Of a stretch of DNA of 23,352 bases, positions 1-7,157 are shown one piece after another. The translations under genes were made by a program, and so were the position numbers. The notes beneath the pieces were generated by a model, which made no database searches, was not told the DNA's origin, and worked only from the letters and a program-made list of their open reading frames with translations. Source of the DNA: an uncultured Bacteroidaceae bacterium (GTDB taxonomy: Bacteria > Bacteroidota > Bacteroidia > Bacteroidales > Bacteroidaceae); contig CAKQYA010000037.1 in the NCBI GenBank assembly GCA_934293005.1, positions 1-23,352 of the forward strand. Direction: 5' to 3'. How positions within the stretch are numbered: position 1 is the stretch's first letter; every line of letters starts with the position of its first letter.

Positions 1-555
1 TGAAGCTCTTCGGTCTAAGGCATTCAAGCGAGTCCACAGATTCCAAATCAAGTGGTAGAAGTCAATAGGCCGAAGTCTTTTTGTGTCGTTAATGACAATC
101 ATAATAGGAGTGCATCTTATGATGCCATTGGCATACTCTTCAACCAAATGCAATAGTTGTGGCATTAACTCCTCGGAGAAATATTGGGCAACAACCCTTC
201 TTATGTATTCCTTGCATTGAGTGACAGCCTCCTGTCGTTCTTTTTCCTTGATATTAATCTCTTGCACAGGCAGAACATTATGATCTTCTATCTTTATAGG
301 CTTAGGTTTTTTGTCCGTATATTCAGGAATAACAGGTTTTCTTGCTGATGGCTTGTGTCCTGTCATTCCCTCCTTACATACTGACAACAGGACTACATAG
401 ACAGAATAAGAGACAATGCCTTCAATGCCAATGGAATATATTCCCAAAACAACATGGCATTTCAATCCATTAACGACATAAATATAGGAGGTGGCGCAAA
501 TGAACAGCGTCATTATCAGGTAAATGTTGGTATATACGATCTTTGTAATATTCAT
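1..555 (-). CDS. Partial membrane protein of the mobile element (runs off left edge)
   Basis: This open frame reads from an ATG at 555 through 185 codons with no stop to position 1, so the gene continues outside the window. It begins MNITKIVYTNIYLIMTLFIC and has two hydrophobic segments at about residues 5-30 and 38-60. A charged, lysine- and proline-rich linker follows (about 64-105), then a soluble helical region that is still open at the edge. The expected topology is two N-terminal membrane helices with a cytoplasmic tail. It lies in the same direction as the integrase but behind that gene's terminator, and has its own TAnnTTTG box at 588-595. I do not recognise the family. Its place beside an integrase suggests mobile-element cargo or a mobilisation accessory protein; that is inference. 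Confidence 0.72.
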   Translation of the reverse strand, partial: MNITKIVYTNIYLIMTLFICATSYIYVVNGLKCHVVLGIYSIGIEGIVSYSVYVVLLSVCKEGMTGHKPSARKPVIPEYTDKKPKPIKIEDHNVLPVQEINIKEKERQEAVTQCKEYIRRVVAQYFSEELMPQLLHLVEEYANGIIRCTPIMIVINDTKRLRPIDFYHLIWNLWTRLNALDRRAS

Positions 556-587
556 AATATGATGCGATTATGTGAGTTTTGTTAATA

Positions 588-595
588 CAAAGTTA
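588..595 (-). promoter_or_regulatory. Bacteroidetes-type -7 box for the partial membrane gene
   Basis: On the minus strand the site reads TAACTTTG, a match to the TAnnTTTG -7 consensus of Bacteroidetes sigma-ABfr promoters. It sits 32 bases before the ATG at 555. No convincing -33 TTTG is seen at the usual 19-21 base spacing. Confidence 0.45.
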
Positions 596-652
596 TCGCT
601 CATTCAAGCAAAGAATAGAAAGGACTATCAGATAACAACCTTTTTGAGGGGT

Positions 653-695
653 AAAAAGCAAAATTGGTTCCATTCAGAAGGTAGAATAGAACCAA
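653..695 (-). terminator. Rho-independent terminator after the integrase
   Basis: A 12-bp stem with one mismatch (TTGGTTC.ATTC pairing with GAAT.GAACCAA, loop of 8) spans 664-695. On the minus strand it is followed by TTTTGCTTTTT. It lies 62 bases after the integrase stop codon and would end the HTH-integrase transcript. Confidence 0.7.
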
Positions 696-757
696 TAGAG
701 AAGGTCCAAGCCTATCGTCTTCAACGATAAAACTTGGAATTAAAAAACTCAGAACTG

Positions 758-1870
758 CTATTTCAGGGTAATCCTATTGACCGTCTCACGTTTCTTGTCA
801 TTCACAAGGTCGGCATAGATTTGTGTTGTGGTGACATTCTTGTGTACAAGCATCTTGCTGACCGTATAAATGTCTGTGCCTGAGGCAATCTGCAACGTGG
901 CGTAAGTATGACGGAAACAATGGAATGAGATATGCTTCTTGATACCAGCTGTTGTAATCCATTTGCGGAGTGGATAATTCACCATGTTTCTGGTAAGTCC
1001 ACGAAAGACTTTGCCTTCTGTGCGTTCACCGCAGAGTTGTAAGGCTTCATCACTGATGGGGAGCATCGTTTCTGTATCCGTCTTTTGAATTCGGATGCGG
1101 ACACAGTAGCCAAGGTCGGGAGCCAACTGAATGTCATCCCATGCAAGATTGAGGATGTCGCTGATTCGTAGTCCTGTAAGGCAGGAGAACAGCGAGGCTT
1201 GTTTCAATACCGGAATGTCGCATGGAGTGGCAGCTAACTTCTTTAGTTCTTCTGAAGTTAGAAACTCCTTGCGCACATCGTCAGTCTCAATCTTTTCCAA
1301 GAAATCGTTCACATTTTCCTTAATCATCTTTTCTCGATAGGCGATGTTGAGGAAACCACGGAATGTGGAGTAATAACCAGCTGCCGAGTTCTTGCTGATT
1401 TTAAGATGTGTGAGTCGGAGCTGGTTTGCTCCGAGCAGGTATTCACGGAATTTCTTGCAGAGGTCTACCGTTACCTCTCCACAAGTGCAATGGCCTTGCA
1501 CGAAGTTGAAGAAGTGTTTGTATACAATGTCCCATTTCTGGTCTTGTCCTCTACATTTCTTCTTATAGTAGGCGAGGAAATCGCTTTTCATCTTTTCATG
1601 GTCAAGGAAGTCGAACTTCTCGTTGATGAGCGAAGTGACTCTCATGCAGCGTATGGCTTCGGCTCGCTCAATCATAGAGCGGTTAAACTCTCGTTCTGCA
1701 TCATTCCTTGGCTTGGCAAAGATGTAGATGCCAAGATATTCCCTGCGTGTCATCTTCATCGTTTCGGGATTGCGGATGGCAGGATAGAAATCGAGATATA
1801 GGGACAAGCGTCCGTTGGTGATGGGGCGTCGGAGTAGCGACACCGTGGTACATGTGTGATAGTGTGACAT
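758..1870 (-). CDS. Tyrosine-type site-specific recombinase (integrase)
   Basis: A 370-residue integrase of the type found on Bacteroidetes integrative and mobilisable elements. It has an N-terminal arm-binding domain (about 1-85), a SAM-like core-binding domain (about 90-190) and a C-terminal catalytic domain (about 200-370). The full catalytic set is visible: R235 in TGLRISD, K263 in QKTD, H317 and R320 in HCFRHT, H343 in LVHKN and nucleophile Y352 in TQIYADL. It should therefore be active and would cut and rejoin DNA at the element's attachment sites. The upstream neighbour in the same direction, 116 bases away, is an excisionase-like HTH protein. A hairpin terminator follows. The length is somewhat below the roughly 400 residues usual for IntDOT-type integrases but all domains are present. 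Confidence 0.93.
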   Translation of the reverse strand: MSHYHTCTTVSLLRRPITNGRLSLYLDFYPAIRNPETMKMTRREYLGIYIFAKPRNDAEREFNRSMIERAEAIRCMRVTSLINEKFDFLDHEKMKSDFLAYYKKKCRGQDQKWDIVYKHFFNFVQGHCTCGEVTVDLCKKFREYLLGANQLRLTHLKISKNSAAGYYSTFRGFLNIAYREKMIKENVNDFLEKIETDDVRKEFLTSEELKKLAATPCDIPVLKQASLFSCLTGLRISDILNLAWDDIQLAPDLGYCVRIRIQKTDTETMLPISDEALQLCGERTEGKVFRGLTRNMVNYPLRKWITTAGIKKHISFHCFRHTYATLQIASGTDIYTVSKMLVHKNVTTTQIYADLVNDKKRETVNRITLK

Positions 1871-1986
1871 AAAATTTTTCGTTTTGATGTTTTGTGATTG
1901 AATGTGCGTGCAAAGTAAGGCGGTTATTCTTGCAGTGTCGGGTTATTCGTGAGATAACCGCAGACAAGTAAGATATAACCATAACC

Positions 1987-2886
1987 TTACCGCTCAATAG
2001 AAGGTGGTGCGAACAGTTCGTCCAACTCTTTCTTGGACAACTTCACATACTTTCCTTCTTGTACCTTGGGAATGTTGTAGGTCTTCGCATAATGATAAAG
2101 TTGGTCACGGGTAACATGAAACTTTGCCATAGCCTCTTTTACGGTGTAGTATTGTGGCGCATCAGGTTCGGCAATGCCTTTGGCAATATCCACATGGCGT
2201 TTGGAGTAAAGCACTTCCTTCTTTATTCGCTTCTTGGGTATCTTGAAATTAGAAACAAAAGTATAGACGGCCGTGGTAGTCATATTGAACTTCTCCTTCA
2301 TGTCTGCCACAGAATACCATTCCGTGATGCTTACGTCCACGGCTTTCTTGGCAAAGTAAGCGTCAATGTGTTTCTTGCTCCAATAAGACTTGCCACGCTG
2401 AAACACTTTCGGAAAGTTCTCGCACTTGGCAATCTTGTACAACCCCGACTCGCTGATGCCATACTTCTGAAGGATTTCAGAGGTTGTGTAGAACTCGGTG
2501 ATAGGTTGGCTTGATTTTCTTTTACGTTTTTCTTGGTTGTCGTCAAGCATCACATCAATATCTTTCCTTTTGATGAGAGTAATACGAGTGCTAAGGTGAG
2601 AGGCTTTTAGCAAACCTTTATTAATAAGGTAATAGACATTACGAGTAGACAAGCCCAACAAGACAGCCACGTCCTTGGGTGGCAAAATTGCTTTGTCTTT
2701 GATGTTCTCAATAGGTCGGGCGTTTGTTTCCTTTTCTATGGTGGCAACTCGTTGCTCCCTTCTCCGTTGCTTGTAGTCTCTTGAATTACACGTTTTACTA
2801 CAAAAGCGTGTCGTAGACTTCCATGCGACAAACGTCTTTCTACAATACTCACATACTTTGTGAATTTCAATTTTGCTTGCGGTCAT
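1987..2886 (-). CDS. Zinc-finger plus four-HTH excisionase/MerR-like DNA-binding protein
   Basis: This 299-residue protein starts with a cysteine cluster (C12, C15, C29, C33, as CEYC and FCSKTC), followed by a basic stretch, resembling a small zinc finger. Four helix-turn-helix units of the HTH_17/excisionase type follow at about 67-114, 132-178, 191-236 and 247-293. Each has the pattern [FWY]YT-x-[KEA]-x3-KY-[GNH]-[IVM]-[ST] and ends with a K/S-rich wing and a short helix. Such proteins are often encoded beside tyrosine integrases of Bacteroidetes mobile elements and are thought to control excision or integrase expression; the role here is inferred. Tandem duplication of one HTH module is the most economical explanation of its structure. 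It is probably cotranscribed with the integrase. Confidence 0.82.
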   Translation of the reverse strand: MTASKIEIHKVCEYCRKTFVAWKSTTRFCSKTCNSRDYKQRRREQRVATIEKETNARPIENIKDKAILPPKDVAVLLGLSTRNVYYLINKGLLKASHLSTRITLIKRKDIDVMLDDNQEKRKRKSSQPITEFYTTSEILQKYGISESGLYKIAKCENFPKVFQRGKSYWSKKHIDAYFAKKAVDVSITEWYSVADMKEKFNMTTTAVYTFVSNFKIPKKRIKKEVLYSKRHVDIAKGIAEPDAPQYYTVKEAMAKFHVTRDQLYHYAKTYNIPKVQEGKYVKLSKKELDELFAPPSIER

Positions 2887-3024
2887 TTTCTCAATTTGTT
2901 TGGTTAAACATGTTGTTACTTCTCCCTGTTAGACATCTTGATAAAGGAACTGTCGTGAATGGTAGCGCACCATTGCGAAATTCCTCTATCACCTTGCCAA
3001 TGCTCAGAGTCTCTCTTTTCCCTT

Positions 3025-3046
3025 GCGGTACGAGAGCGGTACGAAA
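3025..3046. repeat. Two tandem 11-bp direct repeats at the likely element junction
   Basis: GCGGTACGAGA (3025-3035) is followed immediately by GCGGTACGAAA (3036-3046), differing in one base. The pair lies between the HTH gene at the element end and the mnmE terminators. It could be an integrase arm site or part of an attachment site, but the other end of the element is outside the window so this cannot be tested here. Confidence 0.45.
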
Positions 3047-3054
3047 ATAGACGC

Positions 3055-3091
3055 AAAAACGGTCACCATCGATTGGTATCGAGAGTGACCG
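3055..3091 (-). terminator. Second hairpin terminator downstream of mnmE
   Basis: CGGTCAC (3060-3066) pairs with GTGACCG (3085-3091). Inside it TCGAT pairs with ATCGA around a TGGT loop, separated by a small 2x2 internal loop. On the minus strand the hairpin is followed by TTTTTG. It lies just after a first terminator and may give backup termination, or may have been brought in with the element end. Confidence 0.62.
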
Positions 3092-3123
3092 CAAAAAAGA
3101 AAAGCGCTCGGAGTGAGCGCTTT
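3092..3123 (-). terminator. Rho-independent terminator of mnmE
   Basis: A perfect 9-bp stem AAAGCGCTC/GAGCGCTTT with a 5-base loop (3101-3123) is followed on the minus strand by TCTTTTTTG. It begins 42 bases after the mnmE stop codon, so it is the natural end of the minus-strand core-gene run. Confidence 0.85.
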
Positions 3124-3165
3124 AACTATAGAATGTGAGATTTGTTGAGTGTTTTTAATAGGCAA

Positions 3166-4551
3166 TCACTTGCCGATGCAAAAGTGGCTGAAAATATTAT
3201 TCAAAGTGTCTTGAGGGGTTATATTGCCTGTGATGTCTGAGAGGTTGTCGAGCACTATGCGGAGGTCTTCCGCTATGAGGTCGCTGCTGATGCCATTCTC
3301 CATGGAACTGATGACACGGGAGAGACTGGCATGGGCTTGCATGAGCGAGTCGTAGTGGCGAGCCGAACTGACAATGGTGTCGTTCTCGTTGATCTCTGGA
3401 ATGTCGGACGCTTTGTAGATGAGTTGCTTCAGTTGGATGATGTTGGTGCCATATTTTGCTGATATGGCCATTATGGGGAATGGGGTTATGGCTTGACAGG
3501 TTGGCGTGTCGATGGCATCTGCAGCTTGTGGAATGAGGTCCGACTTGTTGCGGACGATGATGAGCGTCTTGCCTTCGCCAATGTGGCTGTTGATGTCATC
3601 CATCTCTTCCTGTGATGGTTGCGCATCGATGAGCCATATTATTATGGTGGCGCGCTCCATGGCTTTGTATGTGCGCTGGATGCCTATTTGCTCCACAGAG
3701 TCGGATGTGCGCCGTATGCCTGCTGTGTCGATGAAGCGATAGATGATGCCGTTGATGTCGATGCAGTCTTCAATGGTGTCTCTTGTGGTGCCATGGACAT
3801 CGGAAACGATAGCGCGTTCCTCGCCTATTAACTGGTTGAGAAGGGTTGACTTGCCAGCATTCGTCTTGCCTATTATCGCTACAGGCACGCCATTCTTGAT
3901 AGCCTGTCCGGTCTTGAAGCTGTGGGCAAGGTGAGTGATGTGGTCATCTGTCTCATGCGCGAGGGAGAGAAGTTGGGAGCGGTCTGCAAAGTTGAGCTCT
4001 TCGTGGTCGGAGAAGTCGAGCTCAAGTTCGAGCAGGGTGGTGAGATGCAGAAGCTGGTCACGCAGCTGTGCCAGCCTGGTGCTGAAGTGTCCTTTGAGCT
4101 GCGACATTGCCATGTGGTGCGAAGCCTTGCTGGTTGATGCTATGAGGTCGGCCACGGCTTCCGCCTGCGAAAGGTCGAGTTTGCCATTGAGGAAAGCTCG
4201 CTGGGTGTATTCGCCTGGCTTTGCAGCACGCGCTCCATTCTTGATGAGGAGATTGATGACAGCGCTGAGAATGAAGCGTGAGCCGTGGCATGATATTTCT
4301 GCTGCGTCTTCTCCAGTGTAAGAATGTGGCGAGCGGAATATGGACACGAGCACTTCGTCTATGACGGTATCGCCGTCGAGGATGTTGCCATAGAGCATAG
4401 TGTGCCCTTTGGCTTCCTTGAGGCTGCGCGAGAACACGTTTGAGAGTATGTTGAAAGTGTCGGGGCCAGAGATGCGGATGATGCCTATGGCTCCTCCTGC
4501 AGGTGTGGCAAGCGCGCATATGGTGTCTGTGGTAAGAACGTTGTTCAGCAT
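3166..4551 (-). CDS. mnmE: tRNA uridine-5-carboxymethylaminomethyl(34) synthesis GTPase MnmE
   Basis: MnmE, with MnmG, installs the carboxymethylaminomethyl group on wobble U34 of certain tRNAs. The 461-residue protein is full length. It has the N-terminal tetrahydrofolate-binding domain (about 1-125, with RSPHSYTGED and PGEYTQRAF), a helical domain, and an inserted G domain. G-motifs visible are GKTNAGKS (228-235; threonine replaces the usual proline of GxPNxGKS), GTTRDT (254-259), DTAG (275-278), NKSD (about 336) and SAK. It ends FCIGK, carrying the invariant cysteine of the C-terminal C-[IL]-GK motif. The gene is last in a minus-strand series and ends at a strong terminator. The ATG at 4551 gives the expected N-terminus. 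Confidence 0.97.
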   Translation of the reverse strand: MLNNVLTTDTICALATPAGGAIGIIRISGPDTFNILSNVFSRSLKEAKGHTMLYGNILDGDTVIDEVLVSIFRSPHSYTGEDAAEISCHGSRFILSAVINLLIKNGARAAKPGEYTQRAFLNGKLDLSQAEAVADLIASTSKASHHMAMSQLKGHFSTRLAQLRDQLLHLTTLLELELDFSDHEELNFADRSQLLSLAHETDDHITHLAHSFKTGQAIKNGVPVAIIGKTNAGKSTLLNQLIGEERAIVSDVHGTTRDTIEDCIDINGIIYRFIDTAGIRRTSDSVEQIGIQRTYKAMERATIIIWLIDAQPSQEEMDDINSHIGEGKTLIIVRNKSDLIPQAADAIDTPTCQAITPFPIMAISAKYGTNIIQLKQLIYKASDIPEINENDTIVSSARHYDSLMQAHASLSRVISSMENGISSDLIAEDLRIVLDNLSDITGNITPQDTLNNIFSHFCIGK

Positions 4552-4680
4552 TAGTGTGTGTGAGTTTGTTAGGCTTAAATGTGGTGAATAAATGTAGCGT
4601 TTGCGCTGTCTGCGGTATTGCGCTACCTTAAGATAGGGGTTGCCTGCGCTTGTGTGGCTCTATGTGGTGAGATGTTCATG

Positions 4681-5550
4681 TCAGATGCGGTCGAGCACCA
4701 TTTGTATGAGGGAGTCGATAGTGTTCTGATAGTTAGTGTTCATCTCTGTGGTGTAGCGGTTGGCTATGACCATGCAGCAAGTCATGGCTTTGTGTCCGAG
4801 CATGGCTGACAATCCAGCCACAGCCGATGACTCCATTTCGAAGTTGCAGATGCGCAGGCTTTCATATTCGAATGCTTCAACCTTCTTGTTTTGTTCAGGA
4901 TCCTGTATGCGCAATCTGATTTGCCGTCCTTGCGGGCCATAGAAGCCTCCGCATGCTATGGTGATGCCTCTGACCATGTCGTCTTGGGCAATCTGCTCTA
5001 TGAGATCAGGGCATGCTTGTGCCACGTATGGCGCGCCTTTAAGCGGCGACCAGTCCATATGGCGCTTGAAGGCCTCTTCGAGCTGGAGGTCGCACACATT
5101 GTTGCGCTGCGCATAGTAGTTGAGCAAGCCATCGAAGCCTATGCTCTTTACTGACGCGATGAACGTGCCCGTGGGCGTGAAGGGCTGCAGTCCGCCGCAT
5201 GTGCCTATGCGGACGATGGTGAGGGTGCGATGCGCAGGCCGTTCGGTGCGAGTGGCAAAGTCGATGTTGGCAAGGGCATCGAGTTCGTTGAGAACGATGT
5301 CTATGTTGTCGCATCCGATGCCTGTGGACAGCACGGTGATGCGTTTTCCGCGGCAGGTGCCTGTGATGCTGTGAAACTCGCGGTTGCATGTGTCGTGCTC
5401 CCTGGTGTCGAAATGTGCAGCCACGGTGTCGACACGCGCCGGATCGCCAACGAGGATGACGCGGTCAGCCAGTTGGTCGGGTCGCATGTGCAGGTGGAAG
5501 ATTGTTGAATCGTCGTTGATGATGAGTTCGGATGGTGGGAATTGTCTCAT
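4681..5550 (-). CDS. Nucleoside phosphorylase, uridine-phosphorylase-like
   Basis: A PNP/UDP-family phosphorylase that probably splits uridine (or a related nucleoside) with phosphate for pyrimidine salvage in the cytoplasm. From the chosen ATG at 5550 it has 289 residues. Visible family motifs are VGDPARV (34-40, phosphate/ribose loop), STGIGCDN (about 75-82), RIGTCGGLQP (about 114-123) and NFEMESSAV (about 236-244), whose EME glutamate binds ribose in this family. The frame is open upstream to a TTG at 5607, but the extra residues come from the end of a MITE-like repeat, so the ATG at 5550 (MRQFPPSEL) is preferred; an ATG at 5592 is possible. The repeat carries a -7-like box facing this gene. 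Exact substrate is not decided by the sequence. Confidence 0.87.
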   Translation of the reverse strand: MRQFPPSELIINDDSTIFHLHMRPDQLADRVILVGDPARVDTVAAHFDTREHDTCNREFHSITGTCRGKRITVLSTGIGCDNIDIVLNELDALANIDFATRTERPAHRTLTIVRIGTCGGLQPFTPTGTFIASVKSIGFDGLLNYYAQRNNVCDLQLEEAFKRHMDWSPLKGAPYVAQACPDLIEQIAQDDMVRGITIACGGFYGPQGRQIRLRIQDPEQNKKVEAFEYESLRICNFEMESSAVAGLSAMLGHKAMTCCMVIANRYTTEMNTNYQNTIDSLIQMVLDRI

Positions 5551-5591
5551 AGGTCTTCTGGATTTTAAGGGGTTGCGTGAGTGGAAATGCA

Positions 5592-5676
5592 TTAAGTAGG
5601 TGTTCAAAATTATTTTATTTTATCAAAGTAAGCCGCTCTCATATAATTATAAAAATAATTATGAGCACCTGCTTAG
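5592..5676. mobile_element. Short MITE-like element (copy A)
   Basis: About 84 bp bounded by TTAAGTAGGTGTTCA on the left and TGAGCACCTGCTTAG on the right, which are imperfect terminal inverted repeats. The left ~52 bases match the reverse complement of the right arm of the element at 15002-15192 with only 2 mismatches, and the right ~28 bases match that element's left end. It therefore looks like an internally deleted copy of the longer one. Terminal TTA/TAA would fit insertion at TA dinucleotides. It encodes no protein. Confidence 0.8.
5605..5612 (-). promoter_or_regulatory. -7-like box inside MITE copy A, facing the phosphorylase gene
   Basis: On the minus strand this reads TAATTTTG, matching TAnnTTTG. 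It is 55 bases before the phosphorylase ATG at 5550. The same box, in the same position of the arm, faces the next gene in copy B. No -33 element at proper spacing is evident, so promoter activity is a hypothesis. Confidence 0.35.
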
Positions 5677-5746
5677 AAGGCACAGGCCGCGTTTCTGAGC
5701 GTCTTAATGCGATTGAACTATGCTTGAAGATGTGTGTGCAAGCAGG

Positions 5747-7048
5747 TCATTTGCTTAGCTCAGCTTTGCGCACGGCCTTTTCGAGATCATGCACTTCTTG
5801 GTTGAGTTCGGCCACACGACGCTCAAGGTTGAGGATCTGCTGTGTGGCCTTTGGCGAGACGTCTCTTAGCTGCTGAAGCTGTTCTGTCAGATTGTCCAGG
5901 TTGCGTTTTTTCTGCACCCATTGCTGGCACAGCTGTCTTGCCTGAGCCGATGTGAAGTCGTTCAAGCAGTAGCAGTCTTTCTCGTCGTTGAGAATGAAAA
6001 GGAAGTCGTGATGCGCGGCGGTTCCAGCTTTGTGGCGCAGGGACGAGAGGCGCTTGAGCCCTTCTTCTTTATCTTTCATCTCTTCAGGAGTGTAGGGCAG
6101 CGACTTGGTTGATGAGAGAGTGGCGAAAGCATGCAGCACAGAAGGGTCGGCAGTCTCGTAGTCGATGGTGCGGCGCGACTCATTGGGAACGAAGGTGTAT
6201 ATGCACACATATCCCTCAGGCTGGTAGCGGTCGCTTGCGAACCATCCTATGTTTGCGCTCTCGTTGATGACGAGCATGTAGTCGTTGGCCGGAGAATTGT
6301 AGGGGTAACCCATGTTTTCGGCCTGGTAGAATCGCTTACCTTCGGAGTCGTATCGTGTGACGTAAAGATCGTAATTGCCATACCCCTCATTGGAGCGTGC
6401 CGCAAAATAGAAAATCTGTCCGTCGGGCATGAGAAACGGGTAATTGAGGTCGGCGTTGTCAATGCCAAGTCCTGAGATGGTTTGCTGGTCGGTCAGACGC
6501 TGGTTGGATTCATAGTAGCGCATCAGTTGCATGCATGTGTGAGCGGTGTCGCTTTCTTCTCTGTCGGCTCCAATGACGATGCCGTTCAGCTGCGTGTGAT
6601 AGTATGTGCGCTCACCGTTGCGTGAGAGTCGCAACGTGCCCATCTCGTCAGATAGTGTGTATGCAGAGAGAAAGTCGTGCTTGTTGACCACGATTGTGTC
6701 GAGGATGACAAGCCTGTCCACACCTCTCAGTCCGCGCTCTCCCACAGCACAAGCGTCAAGGGCTTTCTCGTATGACCCTGTAGGCTGTTTTCTGCGCTTG
6801 GCCTTATTCATGAGAGTTTGTGATTGTGTCCTTACCGCTTTAAAGCGCTGCATCATCAATAGCGAGTCAATATCATGAATGCCAGTGATTTCGTTCAGGT
6901 AAGGATAAACAGCTGGCGCAGCAGCTGGAGCGATGGAGTCGGGAAGGCTCATCTCAGAACACGCCATTGTGCATGTTGCGTTTGCGCTGAATGTGACCAT
7001 CATTGATGAGGCTGCACATAGAAATGTTGATATAAAAATATTTTTCAT
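5747..7048 (-). CDS. Exported PD40 beta-propeller-like protein with C-terminal coiled coil
   Basis: This 433-residue protein (from the ATG at 7048) begins with a signal peptide, MKNIFISTFLCAASS followed by a cleavable SANA-type site. The central part (about 203-300) has two PD40/TolB-like propeller motifs: YPFLMPDGQIFYFAA with GYGNYDLYVTRYD, and NDYMLVINESANIGWFASD. The last ~55 residues form a heptad-like coiled coil. PD40 repeats in Bacteroidetes are common in envelope proteins, often joined to OmpA domains, but none is present here. The frame is open to 7132, but the upstream part lacks signal-peptide features, so the inner ATG is chosen. It lies 109 bases after mutS2 in the same direction. 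Precise function is unknown to me. Confidence 0.75.
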   Translation of the reverse strand: MKNIFISTFLCAASSMMVTFSANATCTMACSEMSLPDSIAPAAAPAVYPYLNEITGIHDIDSLLMMQRFKAVRTQSQTLMNKAKRRKQPTGSYEKALDACAVGERGLRGVDRLVILDTIVVNKHDFLSAYTLSDEMGTLRLSRNGERTYYHTQLNGIVIGADREESDTAHTCMQLMRYYESNQRLTDQQTISGLGIDNADLNYPFLMPDGQIFYFAARSNEGYGNYDLYVTRYDSEGKRFYQAENMGYPYNSPANDYMLVINESANIGWFASDRYQPEGYVCIYTFVPNESRRTIDYETADPSVLHAFATLSSTKSLPYTPEEMKDKEEGLKRLSSLRHKAGTAAHHDFLFILNDEKDCYCLNDFTSAQARQLCQQWVQKKRNLDNLTEQLQQLRDVSPKATQQILNLERRVAELNQEVHDLEKAVRKAELSK

Positions 7049-7157
7049 CTTATTTGCTTTTACCGTGTACTTAATAATGGGCATCTTTGATGACCGATTT
7101 GTGATAATGGATTGCTTGCCAACTGATGGCATCAGGACTTAGCCATGGCATAGTGCG

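Noticed and set aside
1406..1801. 131-codon plus-strand open frame inside the integrase region
   Set aside because: The opposite strand encodes a complete integrase with all catalytic residues.
2891..3094. 67-codon minus-strand open frame between the HTH gene and mnmE
   Set aside because: It runs through the 3060-3091 terminator hairpin and the 11-bp direct repeats, and its product has no recognisable pattern.
4594..4626. GTAGCG/CGCTAC stem as terminator of the phosphorylase gene
   Set aside because: Six base pairs enclose a 21-base loop and the tail is only ATTTATT, so it is not convincing.
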